A DNA stretch of 5,080 nucleotides from Thermoplasmata archaeon (GTDB lineage Archaea > Thermoplasmatota > Penumbrarchaeia > Penumbrarchaeales > Penumbrarchaeaceae): assembly GCA_023145185.1 (NCBI GenBank), contig JAGLEG010000062.1, positions 1-5,080 on the forward strand, read 5' to 3'. The position numbers and the translations under genes are program-made. This document shows, in pieces, positions 1-5,080 of the stretch. Below the pieces are notes generated by a model, which was given only the letters and a program-made list of their open reading frames with translations, ran no database searches and was not told where the DNA came from. Position 1 is the stretch's first letter, and the number at the start of each line of letters is the position of its first letter.

Positions 1-169
1 GGGAGAAGCCTCACTTTGACACTCAGATATGCTCGTCAAGTTAAAGTTAGGTTGTACTCATATGTTAAAGTTAGGCCCCATCTTAAATTTTTTCAGTAAT
101 AATTCCAGTCTCACTTGATCAGGTCAATGCTTATTGCAACAAACATAATTTTCTGATCTGATGTGGATC
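1..169. other. Intergenic region downstream of the racemase gene
   Basis: No open reading frame of useful length is visible on either strand; the ATGs here run into stops within a few codons. The stretch is AT-rich. It contains two copies of a 12-bp repeat (listed separately) and a run of six T on the plus strand at 88-93. That T-run could be a U-rich archaeal terminator for a plus-strand gene lying left of the window, but this is weak. I see no convincing hairpin terminator just after the racemase stop at 170, and no tRNA-like or CRISPR-like structure. Confidence 0.6.
40..75. repeat. 12-bp direct repeat, two copies 24 bp apart
   Basis: GTTAAAGTTAGG occurs exactly at 40-51 and again at 64-75. 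Each copy is preceded by a related element, ACTCAGATATG at 21-31 and ACTCATATG at 56-64, so the real unit may be a longer imperfect repeat with a deletion in the second copy. The repeat lies in non-coding DNA between the racemase stop and the window edge. It could be a paired binding site for a regulator of a gene to the left, or the remnant of a longer array outside the window. Function unknown. Confidence 0.55.
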
Positions 170-1234
170 TCATTCGATATATTCTTTGTTTACATATTTA
201 CTTGTGAATAGATTGACCAATGCCCCATAATTTGGTTCGAACTTCAGGATATCTCCCACTTTAACATCAGGAGGCATATTTTGACCAACGATATGATCAC
301 TACTGCTTCCAATGATTTCAAAAGAGTCCAGAGGTTTTAAACCATCAACGATTACATCCTGCCTTCCAATTCCCAAGATCCCACGTCTTATTGTCCCGAT
401 ATCCTCGAATGTTCGGGTTTCACCGTAGGCATTTTGAGAGATCTCCCCGTCTGGAACAGATGGCTTCTCATTCAGCTCGATCATCTCGGCTTCAAGGATG
501 AAAGCATCCTGGTATGTGTTGGGGATAGGGGTTCTATGGACTGTTTCCAAACCAAGGAGGATCCCTTCCCCTATGCGTAGGTTGTTGATCTTGGATCTGG
601 GATGTCCATTGAGAAGGAGGGGGATATTCGCCGAGTTCCCGCCCCCTATTATCTTTAACTTGGTTCCAACCTTATCTTCGATCTCCAGGACAACCGAATC
701 AAATTCCTTGATTTTCGCTTTTGTTGGGACGACTCCCGTTAGACAGGCAAGGTTCATGCCCACGCCAGATAGCTCGATCCCCTTGTACGTTAAAACTTTC
801 TTCACTATGGGATACAGCTCCTTCTTGACGACCCCTTCCCTTAGTTCGCCCATTTCTACCATGAGGATGATTCGATGTTTAACGCCTTTCTTTATTGCTT
901 CCTCCGATAATCTCGATATTACGACCAGTTCAGAATTTAAAGATATATCTGCATATTTTACCACTTTCTTGACTTCGCTGAGCATTGGTGTTCTTAAAAG
1001 CATCATTTTAGCATGGACGCCTGCTTCCTTCAACCTCACAATGTTTTCAATTCTCGACTCTCCAATGGATGAGACGCCGCCTTTCAACATGGCTTTGGCC
1101 ACTTTGGGGTCACCACAGGTCGCCTTAGTTACACCTGTCACGCTCATTCCATATCTGGATGCAAGATCAATTATTGTCTTTGCATTGTGCTCGATCTTTT
1201 TCAAGTTTATCAGTAATCGTGGATAATCATCCAT
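170..1234 (-). CDS. Ornithine-racemase-like PLP enzyme (alanine racemase fold, type III)
   Basis: This 354-residue cytoplasmic protein resembles clostridial ornithine racemase (Orr, about 350 residues) along its whole length, by recall rather than alignment. The family uses PLP on a TIM barrel to interconvert L- and D-amino acids. Lys37 in VTKATCG fits the Schiff-base lysine. Other barrel motifs are the MMLLRTPM strand at 77-84, KYADISLNSE at 93-102, the glycine-rich phosphate-binding segment GGGNSANIP at 197-205, and RIGEGILLG at 220-228, whose arginine matches the one facing the pyridine nitrogen in alanine racemases. A C-terminal beta domain follows (about 243-354), with the SSSDH segment at 310-314 that I also associate with Orr. 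The ATG at 1234 is supported by a strong ribosome binding site five bases upstream. The gene sits 41 bp after the PLP/GNAT fusion gene and is probably co-transcribed with it. Substrate is uncertain: ornithine, lysine or a broad range are all possible. The family call is firm; the substrate is not. Confidence 0.85.
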   Translation of the reverse strand: MDDYPRLLINLKKIEHNAKTIIDLASRYGMSVTGVTKATCGDPKVAKAMLKGGVSSIGESRIENIVRLKEAGVHAKMMLLRTPMLSEVKKVVKYADISLNSELVVISRLSEEAIKKGVKHRIILMVEMGELREGVVKKELYPIVKKVLTYKGIELSGVGMNLACLTGVVPTKAKIKEFDSVVLEIEDKVGTKLKIIGGGNSANIPLLLNGHPRSKINNLRIGEGILLGLETVHRTPIPNTYQDAFILEAEMIELNEKPSVPDGEISQNAYGETRTFEDIGTIRRGILGIGRQDVIVDGLKPLDSFEIIGSSSDHIVGQNMPPDVKVGDILKFEPNYGALVNLFTSKYVNKEYIE

Positions 1235-1239
1235 TAAAA

Positions 1240-1248
1240 ATCACCCTC
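1240..1248 (-). promoter_or_regulatory. Strong archaeal ribosome binding site for the racemase gene
   Basis: On the minus strand this reads GAGGGTGAT, matching the archaeal anti-Shine-Dalgarno complement GGAGGTGAT at eight of nine positions. It lies five bases before the ATG at 1234. It fixes the start of the racemase and indicates translation from an internal site on a longer mRNA, which fits co-transcription with the gene ending at 1276. Confidence 0.8.
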
Positions 1249-1275
1249 TGACCTATCTTCTCACACATCATGTTA

Positions 1276-2658
1276 TCATAACACCTCTCCTTTGTAGAAC
1301 ATCCGATAATACTTTTTTCTCAGCCCCATTTTTTCATATAATTTTATTGCCCGCTTGTTTTCGATCTCTACATGAAGTGACAGGTCTCCTCCAGTTACCT
1401 CTATGGCTTTTTGAAGCAACTGAGTGGCTATCCCTTTCCCTTTAATTTCACGTTTCGTTGCTATATAAGAAAGGTGATATTTCGGAAAGAATTTTTTGAA
1501 TCCACTTCTTGAAATAATCGTAATGCCAACGATCACTCCTTCGTGAAATGCACAAATAACATACCCCTCTTTAAACGCATTCTCTACAGCCTCCTCCATC
1601 TCCTCCATTGAATCGGTGAACTGAACCAACCATTCGTCAAGCGTCTTTAGAAAGTCCTCATGAGATGTCATTAAATCCTTCTTGTCGATAATCTCGATAT
1701 TCAAATCAACTTTAGCATCGTTCAAGATCAACACGTGTATGCCATTTTTCATTTGTCCCTTCTCAACCAGTTTAAAAAATGCCGCAATGGGAAAGGCATT
1801 GCTCATCGAGAAATCGATATTCTCCAGTTCCCTGAACCTCTTTGCATACTCGATCAATTCCTCATCAGAGATTCCAATTGCCTTTCCATCCGTATCGTAG
1901 ATCGCATTAAGTGCGTCCTGACCGTTAAAACATTTCCAGTTGATCAGGTTACGGTTATACCTGCTCTCTCTGGTATCATTATGGGACAAAGACAGAAGTT
2001 CCTTGCTGTTCTTTTTATAGGACTCGATTATTGCATTTCCATGAGCGGTGCTCACAGCGTTGATCCTGGGCAGAATGTCGATCTCCTCGAGTACCCACAT
2101 TCGTTTATAGCCCATATGGAGTCCAGAGATGGAAGAGCCATTGCCTGTCTGGCAAAAGACGTTGTCTATCTCTCCTCCTATCGAGTCGTTAATCTCTTTT
2201 GCAACGTATTCAAACGCATACATGTTCATCATGTTGTTATCAAGGCCGGGATTGGCATCGTACCAACCATTCTCCTCTGCCAGCCGTCTGCTCTCCATAA
2301 CGGAATCTTCATATGTTCTCCCATATTCAATTATATCTATATGGGACGATTGGAGCATGTTTCCTCTCAAGATCTTCTCCTTACTTGGAACGATAAAAAC
2401 ACATCTAATATCGAAATGCTCCGTTAGTAAAGCTAAAGAACCTCCTACTGTCCCATAGGTACCTATGCAGATCGTATTTTTTTTTCGCGACAAAGCTTCC
2501 CGTATTATAAGGTATGCCAATCTATCTTCTCTATGACCAGAAGGATTGTTTCCTTCCAGTTTCAGATATATTTTTGAGATCCCCAACTCTTTCTCCAGTT
2601 TCTTCGCTCTAATTAATGGCGTCCTTCCAACTCGTCTCTTCAAGATCTCTTTCAACAT
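1276..2658 (-). CDS. Fold-type-II PLP-enzyme-like domain (threonine synthase/OrtB-like, catalytic Lys replaced) fused to GNAT acetyltransferase
   Basis: This is a 460-residue two-domain protein. Residues 1 to about 315 have the order of threonine synthase/OrtB-like enzymes: GRTPLIRAKKLEKELG near the N-terminus, NPSGHREDR at 38-46, a glycine-rich substrate loop GTYGTVGGS at 66-74, the phosphate-binding loop GNGSSISG at 172-179, and ISDEE about 263-267. The family's Schiff-base lysine position is Glu44 (codon GAA), so normal PLP aldimine chemistry is doubtful. Residues from about 335 form a GNAT domain, with the acetyl-CoA motif KGKGIA at 406-411 and the C-terminal motif NKRAIKLYEKMGL at 434-446. 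I chose the ATG at 2658 because GGATGTGG lies five bases upstream; an in-frame GTG at 2667 would add three residues but overlaps that site. The gene ends with tandem stops TGA TAA and is followed after 41 bp by the racemase, suggesting a joint role in amino-acid modification. Domain calls are good; the reaction is unknown. Confidence 0.8.
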   Translation of the reverse strand: MLKEILKRRVGRTPLIRAKKLEKELGISKIYLKLEGNNPSGHREDRLAYLIIREALSRKKNTICIGTYGTVGGSLALLTEHFDIRCVFIVPSKEKILRGNMLQSSHIDIIEYGRTYEDSVMESRRLAEENGWYDANPGLDNNMMNMYAFEYVAKEINDSIGGEIDNVFCQTGNGSSISGLHMGYKRMWVLEEIDILPRINAVSTAHGNAIIESYKKNSKELLSLSHNDTRESRYNRNLINWKCFNGQDALNAIYDTDGKAIGISDEELIEYAKRFRELENIDFSMSNAFPIAAFFKLVEKGQMKNGIHVLILNDAKVDLNIEIIDKKDLMTSHEDFLKTLDEWLVQFTDSMEEMEEAVENAFKEGYVICAFHEGVIVGITIISRSGFKKFFPKYHLSYIATKREIKGKGIATQLLQKAIEVTGGDLSLHVEIENKRAIKLYEKMGLRKKYYRMFYKGEVL

Positions 2659-2663
2659 AAATG

Positions 2664-2671
2664 CCACATCC
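2664..2671 (-). promoter_or_regulatory. Probable ribosome binding site of the PLP/GNAT gene
   Basis: The minus strand reads GGATGTGG, agreeing with GGAGGTGA at six of eight positions, five bases before the ATG at 2658. It decides the start: the alternative GTG at 2667 lies within this element and would have no upstream site of its own. Leaderless initiation at the GTG cannot be excluded. Confidence 0.45.
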
Positions 2672-2715
2672 GGTTGGTTGTTTTATTACTGTATCAAGGG
2701 TGTTTCTATAACATG

Positions 2716-2729
2716 TAGATACTTATCTA
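2716..2729. promoter_or_regulatory. Perfect 6-bp inverted repeat, candidate operator of the PLP/GNAT-racemase operon
   Basis: TAGATA and TATCTA flank a CT spacer, giving a 14-bp dyad about 58 bp upstream of the ATG at 2658. A TATA-like GTTATAGA on the minus strand lies just downstream of it, around 2704-2711, which would place transcription start about 25 bp further on, near 2680. The dyad is positioned where an archaeal repressor or activator would act. The arms are short and AT-rich, so chance occurrence is possible. Confidence 0.35.
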
Positions 2730-2779
2730 TTGTGCCATGAACCCATACGTTTATCCCTTTTAATACGGGCGAAATATCA

Positions 2780-2799
2780 AATATAAATTCTGGAAGAAT
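2780..2799 (-). terminator. Small hairpin and T-rich tract after the channel gene (weak terminator or distal TATA box)
   Basis: On the minus strand, 16 bp past the channel stop codon, ATTCT and AGAAT form a five-pair stem with a three-base loop (2787-2799), followed by TTATATTTG. A T-rich tract after a gene is what archaeal terminators usually need. The same TTTATATT stretch also looks like an archaeal TATA box for the downstream PLP/GNAT gene, although its leader would then be near 100 bases. Either reading is tentative. Confidence 0.3.
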
Positions 2800-2814
2800 C
2801 CTGTTTGAATGAGA

Positions 2815-4854
2815 TCATGGCCCGGTGTTCAGAACCCCGGCTGCCTCCAGGGGGTCCAGTTGATCCTCTTCATCTTCCGGCATTATAACGTCATCCCCAG
2901 GGGCCAGAAGGTTCATCTTCTTCAGGTCGGAGTACATCCTCTTTGCCTCCCCCTTGAACGGGACGACCAGGGTGGGGATGTTGAGATGACTGAGAAGCTC
3001 GCTGGTGATCGACCTGCGGGTCATGGAGCTGAACAGGGACTCCTCGGTCGACCCCATAACGGCCAGGGTGGCCCCCTCGGTCTCGGCCACCGACAGGATC
3101 TTCTCAAGGACGTCCCCCTCCTCATAGATCAGTTTGACCTCCACATTGTAGATCTTCGCGATCCGGTTGTATATCCTGAGGGCCTTCTTCCCCTCCTCGA
3201 CCTGGCCCTTGGGGGTCTTGATGAACAGAACGGTCACGGCTGCGTTCATCTTTCTGGCCAATCCCATCACATACGGCGCCGTGATCTTGGCAGGGTAGGG
3301 CCCCGAGGTGGGTGAGAGGATGTTCCCCTCCTCCGAGCCCATATCCAGCTTGACCCTGTCCTCCTTCAGCACCATCTTCTTCCAGCCGGTGGATGGGAGG
3401 TGAAGCGGGGAGATGTACTCCTCGTCGCTTGTCCCTGGTTTCGGGTGGTCCTCCGACCTGATCATGATCCTGTGTGGATATGGTATCTCCACCCTCTCCC
3501 TGTCAAACGCATCCTTCACCTTCTTCAGGACGTCCGACCCGATCGCCAGCTTGTCCCTGGCGTCGGCGACCCAGAAGCGCGTTCTCAGGTTGACCCCGTT
3601 CTCCTCGAATCCTGTCATGAGGACGGTGGGGGGAGGATGGGAAAGGACAAATGGGTGGCTCTTCAGGATCTCCAGGATCGACCTCTCCGCCAGCCTCCAG
3701 TCCGATTCGTAGGAGATCTGTATGTTCAAAAGCATGGCTGCGTCGGGTGAATCCCGGGTGTAGTTCCACAGCTGCTGCGAGGCGATGAGCATGTTGGGAA
3801 TGACTATCATCTCATCTTCAGGGGTCTTGATCCATGTGGATCTCAGGGAGATGTCCGTGACATCGCCCCATGCCTCGCGTCCCCCCCAATCCAGTCTGAT
3901 CCTGTCCCCGATGACGAAGGGCTTGTCCATGGCGATCATGATCCCCGCCGCGAAGTTCGCTACTGTGTCCTGGAGGCCGAAGGCGAGGGCGAAACCAATC
4001 AGTCCCAACAAGGTCCCCATCGTGAGCGGATCCAGTCCGATCACCAGCAGGGCTATCAATCCGCCCAATAGGTATATTCCGGCCTGGATGAGCCTGCTCA
4101 GCGATCTCTTCTGCCCTCCCTCCAGGCGGTCCCTCCGTTTCACGGAGTTCCCCATGATGTTCGATATGTACTTCGCGGATATGTAGCTCAGAAGGATTAT
4201 GAGAAGGAAGATGTGGATGTTCAATACTATGGACGCCCTGTAGGTCACCATCTGGTCCAGGGGGAATGAATACAAGATCGCGAGGTAGGAACCCAGCACT
4301 ATCAGGAACAACCTCGTTGCGATCTTGAGGGACCGATAGAGCGCATATTTCTCCGAATTCCGGAGCCTCTGGGAGAAGACCGCATAAACTATTGCCCTCA
4401 GAAGCGGATAGGCTGCGAAGAGGGAGAACAGGAGAAAGAACGTGAATATGGTTATCCACTGTACGAACTGGTAGGCCCTGAACTCCTGGTTCGCCATCAC
4501 CAGTCTCGTGCTCATATCGATCCCAAGGGTCAGGAACGATAATATGAAGAATATGAGGAGGTAGATGGTGATCAAGCCCCTCTTCAGGGGGATCTCCACC
4601 GTCCTTCTGCTCCTGCGCTCGATATTCTCTCTCTCATCATCCGTCATCTGGTGTTTCTTCTGCTTCTTTATCCTCTTGAGCTCGATATTCATGAATATAC
4701 GGGAGATCTGCCTCGCCATCATCCCGGGATACCAGAAGGCTGTGACGATGCCAAAAAGGAGAACACCGCCTGCGATCAGCAGGTCCGATACAACCAGTTC
4801 CGATCCGAAAACGGGGTCTGCCAGCCAGGGTGCACGGTCGTAAAGTCCTGCCAT
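2815..4854 (-). CDS. MscS-family mechanosensitive channel with C-terminal UspA-like domain
   Basis: This 679-residue membrane protein should open under membrane tension to release solutes during osmotic down-shock. Hydrophobic segments lie near 23-44, 93-112, 132-158, 178-197, 207-230 and 254-274, followed by the pore helix at about 277-310. Segment GLQDTVANFAAG continuing to PFVIGDRI (293-319) is the MscS signature, and WGDVTDISLRSTW onward to VIPN is the cytoplasmic beta domain. A basic, charged loop (about 50-92) follows the first helix. E. coli MscS has 286 residues and three helices, so this is a larger form with extra N-terminal helices. Residues 508-633 form a Usp fold, beginning ILSPTSG and ending IPTLVVPF. 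In its ATP motif G-2x-G-9x-G-[ST], Gly601 and Ser615 remain but the middle glycines are Glu604 and Arg614. The tail is acidic. I chose the ATG at 4854, which has GAGGG six bases upstream; an in-frame ATG at 4884 would add ten residues without a clear ribosome binding site. Confidence 0.9.
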   Translation of the reverse strand: MAGLYDRAPWLADPVFGSELVVSDLLIAGGVLLFGIVTAFWYPGMMARQISRIFMNIELKRIKKQKKHQMTDDERENIERRSRRTVEIPLKRGLITIYLLIFFILSFLTLGIDMSTRLVMANQEFRAYQFVQWITIFTFFLLFSLFAAYPLLRAIVYAVFSQRLRNSEKYALYRSLKIATRLFLIVLGSYLAILYSFPLDQMVTYRASIVLNIHIFLLIILLSYISAKYISNIMGNSVKRRDRLEGGQKRSLSRLIQAGIYLLGGLIALLVIGLDPLTMGTLLGLIGFALAFGLQDTVANFAAGIMIAMDKPFVIGDRIRLDWGGREAWGDVTDISLRSTWIKTPEDEMIVIPNMLIASQQLWNYTRDSPDAAMLLNIQISYESDWRLAERSILEILKSHPFVLSHPPPTVLMTGFEENGVNLRTRFWVADARDKLAIGSDVLKKVKDAFDRERVEIPYPHRIMIRSEDHPKPGTSDEEYISPLHLPSTGWKKMVLKEDRVKLDMGSEEGNILSPTSGPYPAKITAPYVMGLARKMNAAVTVLFIKTPKGQVEEGKKALRIYNRIAKIYNVEVKLIYEEGDVLEKILSVAETEGATLAVMGSTEESLFSSMTRRSITSELLSHLNIPTLVVPFKGEAKRMYSDLKKMNLLAPGDDVIMPEDEEDQLDPLEAAGVLNTGP

Positions 4855-4860
4855 GATCTT

Positions 4861-4865
4861 CCCTC
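4861..4865 (-). promoter_or_regulatory. Ribosome binding site supporting the channel start at 4854
   Basis: The minus strand reads GAGGG six bases before the ATG at 4854, within AGAGGGAAGATC. The upstream in-frame ATG at 4884 is preceded by an AT-rich stretch with no purine-rich match, so it would need leaderless or near-leaderless translation. Confidence 0.5.
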
Positions 4866-4884
4866 TGGTATCATCGTGGAGCAT

Positions 4885-4962
4885 ATTAAAGTTATACTTG
4901 AAGGGGAAGATCGGGTATAATCAATGCAAATCTCTAATAGCGATTAATGCCTGGTAGATGCC
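4885..4962. promoter_or_regulatory. Divergent promoter region between the channel gene and the right-edge gene
   Basis: This short AT-rich spacer must contain promoters for both directions. On the plus strand TATAAT at 4916-4921 lies about 45 bp before the ATG at 4963, consistent with a TATA box and a leader of roughly 20 bases. On the minus strand AAGTATAACTTTAATATG (4882-4899) and TTATAC (around 4915-4920) are TATA candidates for the channel gene. A plus-strand GGTAGAT at 4953-4959 is a plausible but imperfect ribosome binding site for the gene at 4963. The compact arrangement means the two genes may share control. Confidence 0.45.
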
Positions 4963-5080
4963 ATGACCGGAAGTGTGAAAAAAAGCCCCATCTCAATTAA
5001 GGCAGGTGCGGCCGTGGTGGTTCTGATCCTTGTTGTTGGAGCCGCGATATATCTCATCAGCAGCAACGAGGGCAGGGGGA
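4963..5080 (+). CDS. Partial gene, N-terminus of an exported or membrane-anchored protein
   Basis: Only the first 39 codons lie in the window; the reading frame is open to the right edge. The product starts MTGSVKKSPISIK, a short basic segment, followed by a hydrophobic stretch AGAAVVVLILVVGAAIYLI (about 14-32) and then polar SSNEGRG. That is the shape of a signal peptide or a single N-terminal membrane anchor, with the rest probably outside the cell. No lipobox cysteine is visible in the part present. A solute-binding or other extracytoplasmic protein would fit, but the sequence does not allow a choice. The start is supported by GGTAGAT four bases upstream and a TATA-like element further up; the overlapping ATG at 4958 stops after two codons. 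It is transcribed divergently from the channel gene. Confidence 0.65.
   Translation, partial: MTGSVKKSPISIKAGAAVVVLILVVGAAIYLISSNEGRG

Noticed and set aside
498..1226. Plus-strand open frame of 242 codons
   Set aside because: It lies wholly antisense to the racemase gene, whose family motifs and ribosome binding site are clear. Its own translation shows no recognisable motifs.
170..1234. Annotation as an ordinary biosynthetic alanine racemase
   Set aside because: The motif set (VTKATCG, RTPML, KYADISLNSE, SSSDH) follows the ornithine-racemase branch as I remember it, rather than the Alr pattern. The archaeal setting also lacks an obvious peptidoglycan need for D-alanine.
1735..2427. Plus-strand open frame of 230 codons
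   Set aside because: It is antisense to the PLP/GNAT gene and has no motif or credible start signal; it is a shadow of the real frame.
2665..2667. GTG as start of the PLP/GNAT gene
   Set aside because: It falls inside the likely ribosome binding site and gains only three residues. The ATG at 2658 has correct spacing.
2809..3315. Plus-strand open frame of 168 codons, and others at 3400-3750 and 3785-4186
   Set aside because: All lie opposite the channel gene and arise from its high G+C codon use, which keeps other frames open.
3818..4459. Minus-strand open frame of 213 codons overlapping the channel
   Set aside because: It shares the strand with the channel gene in another frame, and the channel frame carries the MscS pore signature across this stretch.
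1..5080. CRISPR array, insertion sequence, tRNA or rRNA
   Set aside because: I found no regularly spaced repeats beyond the two-copy element at 40-75, no transposase-like protein, no terminal inverted repeats and no cloverleaf or rRNA-like stretch.

Overview
The window looks archaeal, most likely euryarchaeal or Thermoplasmatota-like, but I cannot name a genus. The main evidence is the near-perfect GGTGAT-type ribosome binding site before the gene starting at 1234, the TATA-like elements rather than -35/-10 pairs, and a MscS channel fused to a universal stress protein domain. This placement is an inference from gene style and signals, not from a marker gene.

Layout. Positions 1-169 hold no gene; they contain a 12-bp direct repeat and a T-run. 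Three genes follow on the minus strand. In transcription order they are a MscS-family channel with a C-terminal UspA-like domain (4854 to 2815), a fold-type-II PLP-enzyme-like protein fused to a GNAT acetyltransferase (2658 to 1276), and an ornithine-racemase-like fold-type-III PLP enzyme (1234 to 170). The last two are 41 bp apart and probably form one operon. A 156-bp gap with candidate promoter, operator and terminator signals separates them from the channel gene. At the right edge a divergent plus-strand gene begins at 4963. Only its first 39 codons are present, and they encode a signal peptide or membrane anchor.

The most interesting part is the two-gene amino-acid module. The racemase keeps its PLP lysine. 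In its partner, the position where the fold-type-II family carries the Schiff-base lysine (N-P-[ST]-G-x-x-K-D-R) is a glutamate (NPSGHREDR). The same protein carries an apparently complete GNAT domain. The pair may therefore make, sense or acylate a D- or non-protein amino acid by an unusual route, or the PLP domain may have become a binding domain. The homologous genes orr and ortB occur together in clostridial ornithine catabolism, but no other gene of that pathway is visible here.

The channel gene is richer in G+C than the two amino-acid genes, so the left half may have a different history from the right half. The channel probably protects against osmotic down-shock. Its Usp domain has lost the usual ATP-binding glycines, so it may regulate the channel by some means other than ATP binding.
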